DNA of 64,000 nt from Pseudonocardia benzenivorans CB1190 (GCF_000196675.2 NC_015312.1:6836501-6900500); one strand, 5' to 3'; counted from the first letter of the stretch, positions 8,509 to 17,209 are shown. Made by a program: numbers and translations. The notes: generated by a model from the letters alone, not told the origin.

Positions 8509-10826
8509 GCGTCATCGGCGAGCGCGTCCCGCGCAGCGACGGGCGTGCGAAGGCCAGCGGCGAGGCCGAGTACGGCGTCGACCACGCCGAGCCGGACATG
8601 ATCTGGGGCGCGCTGGTGCGCTCGCCCGTCAGCTCGGGCCGGATCACCCGGCTCGACACCGCGCCGGCGCTGGCGATGCCCGGGGTGCACGCCGTGGTCA
8701 CGGCGGCGGACGCGCCCGACACCCGGGCCGGCTGGGTGCTGCGCGACCAGCGGCTGTTCGCCGCCGACCGGGTGCTCTACGAGGGCCAGCCGGTCGCCGC
8801 GGTGGCGGCCGACACCCTTGAGCTGGCCCGGGAGGCCGCGGCAGCCGTCGTGCTCGAGATCGAGCCACTGCCCGCGGTGGTCGACCTCGACGCGGCGCTG
8901 CGCCCCGACGCGCCTCTCGTGCATCCCGACTGGGAGAGCTACGTCCCGGCCCTCGGCCCCGACGCCGACTACCCGCGCCACGGGAACCTCGCCGCCGAGT
9001 CGGTGTCCGACCCGCCCGGGGTCGACGACGCCTTCGCCAGGGCCCACCGGGTCGTCACCGACGAGTTCGTGGTGCAGCGCCAGTACCAGGCCTACATCGA
9101 GCCCAAGAGCGCGGTCGGGATCTACCGCGACGGCCGCTTCACCGTCCACACGGCGCACCAGTTCCCCTACAACGTCCGCGACCGGGTGTCGCAGTTCCTC
9201 GACGTCCGGCCGTCCGCGGTGCGCATCGTCGGACACACGATCGGCGGCGGGTTCGGCGCCAAGCTCGACGCGGCACTGGAGCCGTACGCCGCGCTGCTGT
9301 CGAAGGCGGCGCGGGGGCGGGCGGTCAAGCTCGTCAACACCCGCACCGAGGACCTGATCACCTGCCCCAGCCGGGAGGGGGCGATCACCCGGGTGCGGTC
9401 CGCGCTCGACGAGGACGGCACGATCATCGCCCGCGAGCTGGAGGTGATCGCCGACAACGGCGCCTACAGCGGGGAGATGCCCTGGCTGGCCAGCATCGCG
9501 CTGCACTGCGCGCGCGGCGTCTACCGGGCCGGACCGACGCGGGTGACGGCCCGGCTCGTCTACACGAACACGGCCCCGACCGGCGCGTTCCGCGGCGTCA
9601 ACGGCACCTACCTGTACCACGCCGTCGAGCGGCACATGGACCACATCGCCGCCGAGCTGGGCGTCGACCGGCGGGAGTACCGGCTGCGCCACCTGTTCGA
9701 CGACGGCGAGGAGCTGCTCAACGGGCAGGTGCTGACCGACGCCGGGATCCTGCGTGAGGGCTTCGAGGCGATCGAGGCGGCGGCGCCGTGGGCGAAGCTG
9801 GAGGCGGAGCGGCGGCCCTACCGCGGCATCGGGATCGCCGCGGCCTGGTGGCTGACCAACCCGATGCCCGGCACGGCCGTGGTGAAGCTGCACGAGGACG
9901 GAACCGCCGCGGTGATCACCGCGGCCACGGACAACGGCTCGGGTGCGGTGTCCATGGGCGTCACGCAGATCGTGGCGGAACGGCTCGGCATCCCGCCGTC
10001 GGACGTGTTCGTCACGCTGCCCGACACCGACGTCGCCGGGTTCGACGCGGGGTCGCAGGGCAGCCGCACCACCCGGATCGTCGGAAAGGCCTCGCAGATC
10101 GCCGCCGACGAGGTGATCACGAAGCTCAAGGACGTCGCGGCGGGGCTGTTGGAGGCCGCGGCCGACGACCTCGAGGTCGCCGACGGGACGGTCCGGGTCA
10201 AGGGCGCACCGGGCACCAGCGTCCCGATCGCCGTGGTCGCCGCGACGGCCACGAACACCGTCGGGCCGATCCAGGGCACCGGGTCGTTCGTCACCCCGTT
10301 CCCGGACTTCAACCCCGGCTGTGCCACCGGGCTGATGCTGCCGTCGTTCCCGACGCCGACCTACCACGTGCACCTGGCCGAGGTGGAGGTCGACCCGGTC
10401 ACCGGCACGGTGCAGGTGCTGCGCTACCTGGTCGCGCAGGAGGTGGGGGCGGTGATCAGCCCGGACGGCACCTACGGCCAGGTGATGGGCGGGGTGACCC
10501 AGGGCATCGGGTACGCGCTGCACGAGAGCCTGCGGATCGGCGAGGACGGCCGCTACCGCGAGCGGACGCTGGAGAGCTACCGGCTGCCGCTGGCCGGCGA
10601 CGTGCCCCGCGTCGAGTTCTTCCCCCTCGAACACCCCGACCCCGACGGCCCGCACGGTGCCAAGGGCGTCGGGGAGGGCCCGATCCTGCTGCCCGCCGCG
10701 GTCATCGCCAACGCGGTCAGCGACGCGATCGGCCGACCGCTGAACAACATCCCGATCACGCCGGAGGAGGTCCTCGCGGCGCTGCAGACAGCCGAGTTGA
10801 GGAACGACGAGGAGCACGTGCGATGA
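8505..10826 (+). CDS. Molybdenum hydroxylase I, molybdopterin-binding large subunit
   Basis: 773 residues, xanthine dehydrogenase/aldehyde oxidase-family large subunit. The N-terminal a/b-hammerhead domain (GALVRSPVSSGRI) is followed by the Mo-binding domains with GHTIGGGFGAKLDA, the AFRGVNG segment at the active-site loop, the DAGSQGSRTTR cofactor-contacting stretch and the late catalytic glutamate in GAKGVGEGPI. The sequence lacks the AYxCSFR loop of true CO dehydrogenase, so it is a generic hydroxylase rather than CoxL form I. The ATG at 8505 is chosen from the 4-bp overlap with the small subunit; the frame is open upstream but only inside that gene. The substrate is unknown, probably an N-heteroaromatic or aldehyde. 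Confidence 0.93.
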   Translation: MSVIGERVPRSDGRAKASGEAEYGVDHAEPDMIWGALVRSPVSSGRITRLDTAPALAMPGVHAVVTAADAPDTRAGWVLRDQRLFAADRVLYEGQPVAAVAADTLELAREAAAAVVLEIEPLPAVVDLDAALRPDAPLVHPDWESYVPALGPDADYPRHGNLAAESVSDPPGVDDAFARAHRVVTDEFVVQRQYQAYIEPKSAVGIYRDGRFTVHTAHQFPYNVRDRVSQFLDVRPSAVRIVGHTIGGGFGAKLDAALEPYAALLSKAARGRAVKLVNTRTEDLITCPSREGAITRVRSALDEDGTIIARELEVIADNGAYSGEMPWLASIALHCARGVYRAGPTRVTARLVYTNTAPTGAFRGVNGTYLYHAVERHMDHIAAELGVDRREYRLRHLFDDGEELLNGQVLTDAGILREGFEAIEAAAPWAKLEAERRPYRGIGIAAAWWLTNPMPGTAVVKLHEDGTAAVITAATDNGSGAVSMGVTQIVAERLGIPPSDVFVTLPDTDVAGFDAGSQGSRTTRIVGKASQIAADEVITKLKDVAAGLLEAAADDLEVADGTVRVKGAPGTSVPIAVVAATATNTVGPIQGTGSFVTPFPDFNPGCATGLMLPSFPTPTYHVHLAEVEVDPVTGTVQVLRYLVAQEVGAVISPDGTYGQVMGGVTQGIGYALHESLRIGEDGRYRERTLESYRLPLAGDVPRVEFFPLEHPDPDGPHGAKGVGEGPILLPAAVIANAVSDAIGRPLNNIPITPEEVLAALQTAELRNDEEHVR

Positions 10827-13243
10827 CCATCGTTGAACCCGACAGGACCACCTACACCGGAACCAGGGTGCGGCGCACCGAGGACCCGCGGCTGCTCGCG
10901 GGCCGCGGCCAGTACGTCGACGACGTCACGGTGCCCAAGATGATCGAGGCAGCGGTGCTGCGCAGTCCGCTGGCGCACGCCCGGATCACCGGCATCGACG
11001 TCAGCCGGGCCCGCGAGCTGCCCGGCGTCTTCGACGTCATCACCGGCCGCGACCTGGCGGCCGTCGCGGGCGAGCAGCCGGTGATCTGGTTCCCGATCCC
11101 CGACCAGCGGATCGCGCGCACCCACGCGTTGGCCGTCGAGCGGGTCCGCTGGGTCGGCCAGGCGGTCGCGGCCGTGGTGGCGGTGAACCGCTACGTGGCC
11201 GAGGACGCGCTGGAGCTGATCGAGGTCGACTACGAGCCGCTGCCGGTCGTCGCCGACCTCGACGCGGCGCTCGCTCCGGACGCGCCGAAGCTCTACGACG
11301 ACTGGCCCGACAACGTCAGCGGCTCGCTCACGTATACCGCCGGCGACGCCGAGGCCGCCTTCGCCGAGGCCGACGTGGTGGTCCGGGAGAGCTTCACCCA
11401 CGGCCGGGCGTTCGGCTGCCCGCTGGAGCCGCGGGGCTGCATCGTCGAGTGGGACGACTTCGCCGGGACCGTCGACGTCCACCTGTCCACGCAGTCGCCG
11501 AACCTGGCCCGTGACCTGCTCTCCGAGGTGCTCGGGGTGCCGGTGCACAAGATCCGGGTGCGCACCCCCAACCTGGGCGGCGGTTTCGGCAACAAGTTCG
11601 ACTTCTACGGCGAGGAGGTGATCGCCGCGGTGCTCTCGCGGCGCACCGGCCGCCCCGTCAAGCTCATCGAGGACCGGCTCGACAGCTTCGTTGCCACCTC
11701 GCACTCCCGCGACCAGCGCCTGGACTTCGAGATGGCGCTGCGCGACGACGGCACGATCCTCGGGCTGCGGGGGATCTCCTACGGCGTGCTCGGCGGAGCG
11801 CTGGGCACGGTCGGCGCCGGGCCGCCGTGGGCGTCGGTGCTCACCTGCATGGGCCCCTACAAGATCCCGAACCTGGACGTGACGGTGAAGGCCGTCGTCA
11901 CCAACCGGTCGCCGTACGGCTCCTACCGCGGCTGGGGCGTGCCGAAGGCCAACATCGTGCACGAGCGGCTGATCGAGATCGCCGCCCGGGAGCTGGGGAT
12001 GGACCGCGCGGCGATCCGCCGCAAGAACTTCCCGGCGCCCGAGGAGTTCCCGTTCTTCAGCGGGGTCGCGTTCACCTACGACAGCGGCGACTACGCCGCC
12101 TGCCTCGACCTGGCGATGAGCAAGGTCGACGAGCTGGGCTGGCGGGACCGGCAGGCCGCGGCGCGGGCCGAGGGGCGCTCACTCGGCATCGGCTACTCGT
12201 TCCACATCGAGCCGAGCGCCTACGGGCCGAGCCGGATCCTCAACCTGGTCGGCCTGGCCCACTCCGGCTTCGACGAGGTGACCGTGCGGATGGACTCCGT
12301 CGGCAAGGTCACGGTCTACTCCGGACAGATCAACATGGGTCAGGGTACGCACACGATCTACGCGCAGCTGGCCGCCGACGGGCTCGGCATCCCGATGGAG
12401 GACGTCGTCGTGGTCACCGGCGACACCGACTCCTGCCCCTACACCGGCTACGGCACGGGCGGCAGCCGGGCCGCCCCGCTCGGCGGCGCGGCGATCCTGC
12501 GGGCGACCGAGCGGTTGCAGGCGAAGATCCTCCGCGTGGCCGCGGAGCTGCTCGAGGCCTCGCCCGACGACCTGCAGATCGAGAAAGGCGTGATCAGCGT
12601 CAAGGGCACGACGTCGCGCTCGGTGACGACCCGCGACGTGGGCGACGCCGCCTACCGCAGGCTGCTGAACAAGATGCCGGAGTCGGAGGTGCCGACGCTG
12701 GAGGAGGTCGACGTGTTCGACCCACCCAACATGGCCACCTCCTACGGATGCACCGCGCTGCTGGTGGAGGTCGACCGGGGCACCGGCGCGGTCACCCTGC
12801 TGGACTGCCTGCAGGCCCACGACTGCGGCACGGTGATCAACCCGATGCTGGTGGACGGCCAGCTGGCGGGCGGGCTCGCCCAGGCCCTCGGCGGGGCGCT
12901 GCTGGAGGAGCTCGTCTACGACGAGGAGGGCCAGCTGCGCACGGCCAGCTTCATGGACTACCTGCTGCCGACGGCGATGGAGATCCCGCCGTTCCACTTC
13001 TTCCACCAGGAGACGCCCGCCCCGGACATTCCCGGCGGGATCAAGGGGGTGGGGGAAGCGGGCACGATCGCCGGCGTCTCGCTCGTCGCCAGCGCCGTCG
13101 ACGACGCGCTCAGCGACCTCGGGGTGACGGTGACCCGGTTCCCGATCACGCCGCCGCGGCTGCTCGACCTGATCCAGGCCGCCCAGACCCCCATCGGGCA
13201 GACCCCCACCGGGCAGGCCCGGACCGAGGAGGACGCGCGATGA
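10823..13243 (+). CDS. Molybdenum hydroxylase II, molybdopterin-binding large subunit
   Basis: 806 residues and clearly a second, divergent large subunit: RRTEDPRLLAGRGQYVDD at the N-terminus is the classical CoxL-like opening, then NLGGGFGNKFDFYGEE, YGSYRGWGVPKAN at the active-site loop (again not the CO dehydrogenase AYxCSFR), INMGQGTHTIYAQ, GTGGSRAAPLGG and the catalytic glutamate in GIKGVGEAGTIAG. The C-terminus has a short repeat of Q-T-P-x-G-Q. Its ATG overlaps the stop of large subunit I by 4 bp, so the two enzymes are made from one message. The divergence from large subunit I argues for a distinct substrate or a second hydroxylation step, not a recent duplication. Confidence 0.93.
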   Translation: MTIVEPDRTTYTGTRVRRTEDPRLLAGRGQYVDDVTVPKMIEAAVLRSPLAHARITGIDVSRARELPGVFDVITGRDLAAVAGEQPVIWFPIPDQRIARTHALAVERVRWVGQAVAAVVAVNRYVAEDALELIEVDYEPLPVVADLDAALAPDAPKLYDDWPDNVSGSLTYTAGDAEAAFAEADVVVRESFTHGRAFGCPLEPRGCIVEWDDFAGTVDVHLSTQSPNLARDLLSEVLGVPVHKIRVRTPNLGGGFGNKFDFYGEEVIAAVLSRRTGRPVKLIEDRLDSFVATSHSRDQRLDFEMALRDDGTILGLRGISYGVLGGALGTVGAGPPWASVLTCMGPYKIPNLDVTVKAVVTNRSPYGSYRGWGVPKANIVHERLIEIAARELGMDRAAIRRKNFPAPEEFPFFSGVAFTYDSGDYAACLDLAMSKVDELGWRDRQAAARAEGRSLGIGYSFHIEPSAYGPSRILNLVGLAHSGFDEVTVRMDSVGKVTVYSGQINMGQGTHTIYAQLAADGLGIPMEDVVVVTGDTDSCPYTGYGTGGSRAAPLGGAAILRATERLQAKILRVAAELLEASPDDLQIEKGVISVKGTTSRSVTTRDVGDAAYRRLLNKMPESEVPTLEEVDVFDPPNMATSYGCTALLVEVDRGTGAVTLLDCLQAHDCGTVINPMLVDGQLAGGLAQALGGALLEELVYDEEGQLRTASFMDYLLPTAMEIPPFHFFHQETPAPDIPGGIKGVGEAGTIAGVSLVASAVDDALSDLGVTVTRFPITPPRLLDLIQAAQTPIGQTPTGQARTEEDAR

Positions 13244-14115
13244 AGCCACCGGCCGTCCGCTACGCCCGGGCCGGCGACGTCCGGGAGGCCGTCGCGCTGC
13301 TCGCCGAGCACGGCTCCGACGCGAAGGTGCTCGCCGGCGGCCAGAGCCTCGTGCCGCTGATGAGCTTCCGGCTCGCCCGACCGTCGATCCTCGTCGACAT
13401 CAACCGGATCGGCGGGCTCGACCGCATCGAGCAGGACAACGGCAGCCTGCTGATCGGAGCGATGGCCCGGCAGCGCGATGTCGAGCTCAGCGACGTCGCC
13501 GCGGCGGCGGTGCCGCTGCTGCCACAGGCGCTGCGCTACGTCGGGCACGTCACGATCCGCAACCGGGGCACCGTCGGCGGCAGCCTCGCGCACGCCGACC
13601 CTGCAGCGGAGCTGCCCGCGGTGGTCACCGCGCTCGGCGGGGAGCTGGTGTTGGAGGGCCCCGGCGGCACCCGGTCCGTCGCGGCCGAGGACTTCTTCAC
13701 CGGCACCTTCACCACGGTGATGGCACCCGACGAGGTGCTGGTCGGCGTCCGGCTGCCACGGCTGCCCGACCGCACCGGTGTCGCCGTCGAGGAGCTGGCC
13801 CGCCGGCATGGCGACTTCGCCATCGTCGGGGTGGTCGCCGCGGTCCACCTCGCCGACGACGGCACCGTCGACCTGGTGCGGCTGGCCGCGAGCGGGGTCG
13901 ACTCCGTCCCGGTCCGGCTGCACGCCGCGGAGGCCGCGCTCAGCGGGGCGAGGCCGACCGCAGACGTCCTCGAGGCCGCAGCGGCCACCGTCGACGCGAG
14001 CATCCATCCGGCCGACGACGTCCACGCTCCGGCGTCGTACCGGCGACACGTCGCCCGGCTGCTGGTGCAGCGGGCACTGGGAGCGGCCGTCGAGCGGAGC
14101 GGAGTGGAGCGATGA
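13240..14115 (+). CDS. Molybdenum hydroxylase II, FAD-binding medium subunit
   Basis: 291 residues, CoxM-type. It has the KVLAGGQSLVPLMSFRLARP FAD-binding segment, IGAMARQRDVE, the flavin loop TIRNRGTVGGSLAHADPAAE and the C-terminal domain ending HPADDVHAPASYRRHVARLL. It partners the large subunit just upstream and the iron-sulfur subunit just downstream (order Mo-FAD-FeS, unlike set I). Both junctions are 4-bp ATGA overlaps. Confidence 0.94.
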   Translation: MKPPAVRYARAGDVREAVALLAEHGSDAKVLAGGQSLVPLMSFRLARPSILVDINRIGGLDRIEQDNGSLLIGAMARQRDVELSDVAAAAVPLLPQALRYVGHVTIRNRGTVGGSLAHADPAAELPAVVTALGGELVLEGPGGTRSVAAEDFFTGTFTTVMAPDEVLVGVRLPRLPDRTGVAVEELARRHGDFAIVGVVAAVHLADDGTVDLVRLAASGVDSVPVRLHAAEAALSGARPTADVLEAAAATVDASIHPADDVHAPASYRRHVARLLVQRALGAAVERSGVER

Positions 14116-14648
14116 CAGAACTGGCGAGCGGGTCGACGTCCCAGCGCGAGCTGGCGAGCGAGTCGACGTCCCAGCGCAACACCGAGTCGATCACGGTGAC
14201 CGTCAACGGGCACGCCTACACCGCCGACTGCGAGCCCCGGGTCACGCTGGCGGACTTCCTGCGGCACACGTGCGGCCTCACCGGCACCCACCTCGGCTGC
14301 GAGCACGGCGTGTGCGGAGCGTGCACCATCCTGGTCGACGGTCGCTCGGCGCGGGCGTGCCTGATGCTGGCGGTGCAGGCCGACGGCGCCACGATCACCA
14401 CCGTCGAGGGGCTGGCCGCCGGCAACGCGCTCAACCCGCTGCAGGAGGCGTTCTGGGACAACCACGGCCTGCAGTGCGGGTTCTGCACGCCGGGCATGCT
14501 GATGACGGCGACGGAGCTGCTGGCCGACAACCCGGACCCCGACGCGGCCGAGGTGCGGGAGGGCTTGTCCGGCAACCTGTGTCGCTGCACGGGCTATGAC
14601 TCCATCGTGCGCTCGGTGCTCGACGCGGCGCAGCGGATGCGCGGCTGA
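14112..14648 (+). CDS. Molybdenum hydroxylase II, [2Fe-2S] small subunit with duplicated N-terminal tag
   Basis: 178 residues, CoxS-type. Cluster 1 is CEHGVCGACTILVDG plus RAC; cluster 2 is CGFCTPGMLM and NLCRCTGYDSI. The canonical domain begins only at about residue 24 (SITVTVNGH). The first 22 codons consist of two near-identical ten-residue units, ELASGSTSQR and ELASESTSQR, encoded by a 30-bp tandem repeat. This extension is absent from subunit I and looks like a repeat insertion that kept the frame. The alternative, a start further in, lacks a suitable start codon with a ribosome-binding site. This is the last gene of the operon; a hairpin follows. Confidence 0.93.
   Translation: MTELASGSTSQRELASESTSQRNTESITVTVNGHAYTADCEPRVTLADFLRHTCGLTGTHLGCEHGVCGACTILVDGRSARACLMLAVQADGATITTVEGLAAGNALNPLQEAFWDNHGLQCGFCTPGMLMTATELLADNPDPDAAEVREGLSGNLCRCTGYDSIVRSVLDAAQRMRG
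14118..14177 (+). repeat. Tandem 30-bp repeat inside the coding region
   Basis: Two 30-bp units (14118-14147 and 14148-14177) differ at only two positions. Each reads ga(a/g)ctggcgagcg then (g/a)gtcgacgtcccagcgc. The vocabulary (gcgagcg, gtcgac, cagcgc) resembles the 74-bp tandem unit before marP at 56453-56600, suggesting one dispersed repeat family. Confidence 0.8.
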
Positions 14649-14650
14649 AG

Positions 14651-14694
14651 GCGCCGCCGGTGTCGCGCCGGATCACGCGACTCCTCGGCGGCGC
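14651..14694. terminator. Strong hairpin between convergent genes
   Basis: A nested dyad: outer arms GCGCCGCCG (14651-14659) and CGGCGGCGC (14686-14694), inner arms GTCGCG (14662-14667) and CGCGAC (14676-14681). It starts three bases after the stop of the iron-sulfur subunit gene and lies before the end of the convergent gene at 14745, so it could terminate both. There is no U-tract, as usual in this GC-rich lineage. Confidence 0.6.
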
Positions 14695-14744
14695 AGGCGC
14701 CGGGCCCGGGGTACCGACCCGCCCCGGGGCCGGCCGGGCGTCAC

Positions 14745-15257
14745 TCAGCGCCGGCCGGCCTCGGCCAGGTCGTCGGTGCAGTGGAGCCGGACCTTGTAGT
14801 AGGCATCGGTCGTGAGCCAGTTCGTCGCGCTGGAGTTCAGCGGCCCCGTCTTCGTCCCCGTGATCAGGCTCCAGTGCTGCGGGTCCCTCGGATCCGGCGT
14901 CAGCTCCCACCCGGTGATCGAGACGCCGATCGGCCACGGCCGGCTGCTGTCCCAGGGGCTCTCGAGAATCTCGAGCCCGGGCGGCAGCGTCGTGAAGTCC
15001 GGTGCGTACTTGTCCTTGGTGAGGTAAGGGTGGTCGGCCGGACAGCTGTAGGCGGGGACCGACTCGCTGGTCCAGCCCTTCATCAGACGCCACTCGCCGT
15101 CGACAGTGATCGTCCCGGAGGCCGCGGTCGGCGACGGCGTGCTCGCCTGCGCCGCCGTCGCGCCGAGCACCCCGGTGACGACGACGCCGACGGCGACGGC
15201 CGCTGCACGCCGGCGCCAGCGCCGGCCGCGCCCGGGGGTCTGTTCCTGGTTCGTCAT
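14745..15257 (-). CDS. Secreted protein of unknown function
   Basis: 170 residues from the ATG at 15257, which follows CCAGGAGGAGCC, a near-perfect ribosome-binding site. A basic stretch (GRGRRWRRR), a hydrophobic core AAAVAVGVVVTGVLG and a cleavage-like ATAAQAS form a clear signal peptide of about 40 residues. The mature part has aromatic-rich sequence (ITVDGEWRLMKGWTSE, PWPIGVSITGWEL, NWLTTDAYYKVRLHC) and two cysteines that could form one disulfide. I recognise no family. It is divergent from the metalloprotease gene across a 299-bp intergenic region, so the two may be coregulated, for example as protease and inhibitor, but that is speculation. Confidence 0.7.
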   Translation of the reverse strand: MTNQEQTPGRGRRWRRRAAAVAVGVVVTGVLGATAAQASTPSPTAASGTITVDGEWRLMKGWTSESVPAYSCPADHPYLTKDKYAPDFTTLPPGLEILESPWDSSRPWPIGVSITGWELTPDPRDPQHWSLITGTKTGPLNSSATNWLTTDAYYKVRLHCTDDLAEAGRR

Positions 15258-15556
15258 GGCTCCTCCTGGTGGGTGTGTCCGTCCGGCGCCCTCCGTGTCG
15301 GGGCGTCCGGTGTGACCACCATCTCCGAGACGGCCAGGTGCGACCGTCGTTCGATCGGACCCCGCCCAGGGGGATCCCCCACCCCTCCGATCGGCCGACA
15401 CCGCGCCCACCGATGGGCCGGGCTCCGCCATCCGCGGCGGGCCGTGAACCCGACACACAACACTGACACCCCGCATCCGGGTAACGACGCGCAGTGCACG
15501 ACCGAGCAACCCGCCACACGCCGCAAATCCGATGCGGTGCGCCAAGGGGGGACGTC
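15258..15556. other. Divergent intergenic region, no gene seen
   Basis: The 299 bp between the secreted-protein gene and the metalloprotease gene contain the ribosome-binding sites of both (AGGAGG before 15257, AAGGGGG before 15557) and presumably two promoters. I see no convincing ORF, RNA or long dyad. Confidence 0.6.
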
Positions 15557-17059
15557 ATGGCCTTTCCGCTCGGAGGAGCCGAACTCGGCACGCCACGCTG
15601 CCGAAAGGCGAATCCTCCCGGGAGCAGCGGCCTGCACCCCAGCGCCTACGGCCCGCCCGCGGGCCGCTGGCCCGGCACCGACCTGACCTACTCCGTCGAC
15701 CCTTCCGGCGGCGGCGTCGAGTACGACGCCGGCGGCAGACTCTCCTCACAGAACATCGCCGACTGGATCGCCGCTGCGTTCGAACTGTGGGCCGATGCGT
15801 GGTCCCCGCTCACCCTGACCCGCGTCCCGCCCGACAGCAACCCGCCCGCCGACATCAGGGCCGCCTTCGTCGGCGCGGACGTCCAGCCCGACTTCTTCGA
15901 CACCAGCAGCGTCGGGAACGGCGAGTTCCCACCCGACGGGACGATCCATTTCACGACCGCGCGCAACTTCACCGCGACCTCGATGAAGGCCACGGCGATC
16001 CACGAGATGGGGCACGCCCTGGGGTTGACCCACTCCGGCGACGAGGCGTCGGTGATGTACCCGTTCGGCCTCGACGTGGTGGTCATCGACCAGGACAGCC
16101 GCGACGCGATCAACGACGTCTACGCGCCCTGGTCGCCGCAGGCTCAGCTGGGCGACCGCGCTACCGACGACCGGCCGGCGCTCGCGGCATCCGGGTTCGC
16201 GAGCTTCGGCGGCAGCAGCCGCGAGCTCAGTGCCGTCTGGCGCGGGTCGAACGGGGACCGCACGATCTACCACTCCCGGTTCCGCGCCGGCTCGTGGACA
16301 CCGCAGGAGCGCATCGCGGGCGCAGCCTCGACCGACGGGCCGGCGCTCGCGTCCTACGACCTTCGTGACGGAACGCCGTCGACCGGGCTGATGATGCTCT
16401 GGAAGGGCGCCGCCGGTGACTCCACGCTGTGGTGGAACGTCAACCCCGGCAACGGCTGGAGCCAACCCCGGCAGATGCCGGGCGCCGGCACGAGCGCGCG
16501 CCCCGCGTTGGCCTCCTTCACCGACTCCGTCGCCGCCTGGAAGGGCGCCGGCGACGACACCGGCATCTACTGGTCGCTGTGGCAGGCGGGCGGCTGGGCT
16601 CCGCAGCAACGCGTTCCCGACGCGGCATCCGGGCACGGCCCCGCCCTGGCGGTGCTCAACCGCCGCCTCTACCTGTTCTGGCGCGGGGTCGGGGACGACC
16701 ACGCCCTCTGGTACAGCTCCCGCGGTTCCGGCGAGGACCAGCTCTGGCAGCCCCGCAGGCTGATCCAGGCCGAGGACTTCAGCCTCGACATCGGCGGAGG
16801 CGTCTGGATCACCCCCGGGTCCACGCACGGACCGGCGGCCGCGCACCACGTCGACCGGATCCTCCTGGCCTGGAAGGGCGTCGAGGGCGACTCCGGCATC
16901 TACTGGTGCGCGTTCAACGGTCGCGAGTTCTCTCCGCAGATCCGCGTCGAGGACGTCGGAACCAGCCGCGGCCCGGGTCTGGGCAGTCTCGACGACCGCA
17001 CCTTCATGATGTGGAAGGGGGTCTCCGGCGACAACACGCTCTGGTGGTCCCTCTTCTGA
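15557..17059 (+). CDS. Matrixin-like zinc metalloprotease with six-repeat C-terminal propeller
   Basis: 500 residues from the ATG at 15557, preceded by AAGGGGGGAC. An N-terminal catalytic domain of about 190 residues contains HEMGHALGLTH (H149, E150, H153, H159), the metzincin zinc motif, and a Met-turn SVMYP (M167). From about residue 195 to the end, a repeat of about 45-50 residues recurs six times. Each has W(K/R)GxxGDxx(I/L)xW, then WxPQxR, then GPALA. The first WSPQ-GPALA strand has no WKG partner before it and the last WKG strand ends the protein, which is exactly the closure expected of a six-bladed propeller. Similar W-rich repeats occur in bacterial glycan-binding propellers. No signal peptide is apparent, so the export route is unclear. 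Confidence 0.8.
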   Translation: MAFPLGGAELGTPRCRKANPPGSSGLHPSAYGPPAGRWPGTDLTYSVDPSGGGVEYDAGGRLSSQNIADWIAAAFELWADAWSPLTLTRVPPDSNPPADIRAAFVGADVQPDFFDTSSVGNGEFPPDGTIHFTTARNFTATSMKATAIHEMGHALGLTHSGDEASVMYPFGLDVVVIDQDSRDAINDVYAPWSPQAQLGDRATDDRPALAASGFASFGGSSRELSAVWRGSNGDRTIYHSRFRAGSWTPQERIAGAASTDGPALASYDLRDGTPSTGLMMLWKGAAGDSTLWWNVNPGNGWSQPRQMPGAGTSARPALASFTDSVAAWKGAGDDTGIYWSLWQAGGWAPQQRVPDAASGHGPALAVLNRRLYLFWRGVGDDHALWYSSRGSGEDQLWQPRRLIQAEDFSLDIGGGVWITPGSTHGPAAAHHVDRILLAWKGVEGDSGIYWCAFNGREFSPQIRVEDVGTSRGPGLGSLDDRTFMMWKGVSGDNTLWWSLF

Positions 17060-17167
17060 CGCGCACCGTCAGGCCGTCACCGCGCAATCCGCTTGCCGGT
17101 GGCAGGTCCAACGGGACCGTACGCGCCCCGGTGGGGCAATTCGTCCGAGGGTAAAACGCCCTGATGA

Positions 17168-17209
17168 GAGCCGCCTTGGGCGTCGAACCCCAGACCTACG
17201 CACTAGGAG
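17168..17209 (-). repeat. Degenerate copy of the tRNA-Thr 3' half (outer att-like site)
   Basis: The sequence from agccgccttggg through tcgaaccccagacctacgca to ggag matches the 3' part of the tRNA-Thr gene at 32028-32072, with a one-base loss and a few substitutions. It covers the acceptor 3' strand, T arm, variable region and 3' anticodon stem but no 5' half, so it is not a functional tRNA. Its orientation equals that of the tRNA. This is what an integrative element leaves when it recombines into a tRNA 3' end. Confidence 0.75.

Noticed and set aside
8451..10817. Long minus-strand open frame opposite the first molybdenum hydroxylase
   Set aside because: Same reason: codon bias shadow, no start signal, and the plus strand encodes an unmistakable enzyme.
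10823..13243. Carbon monoxide dehydrogenase (coxL) identity
   Set aside because: The CoxL active-site loop AYxCSFR is absent; YGSYRGWG and AFRGVNG occur instead, so CO oxidation is not supported.
17168..17209. A second tRNA gene
   Set aside because: Only the 3' half is present, and there is no D arm or 5' acceptor strand, so no cloverleaf can form.
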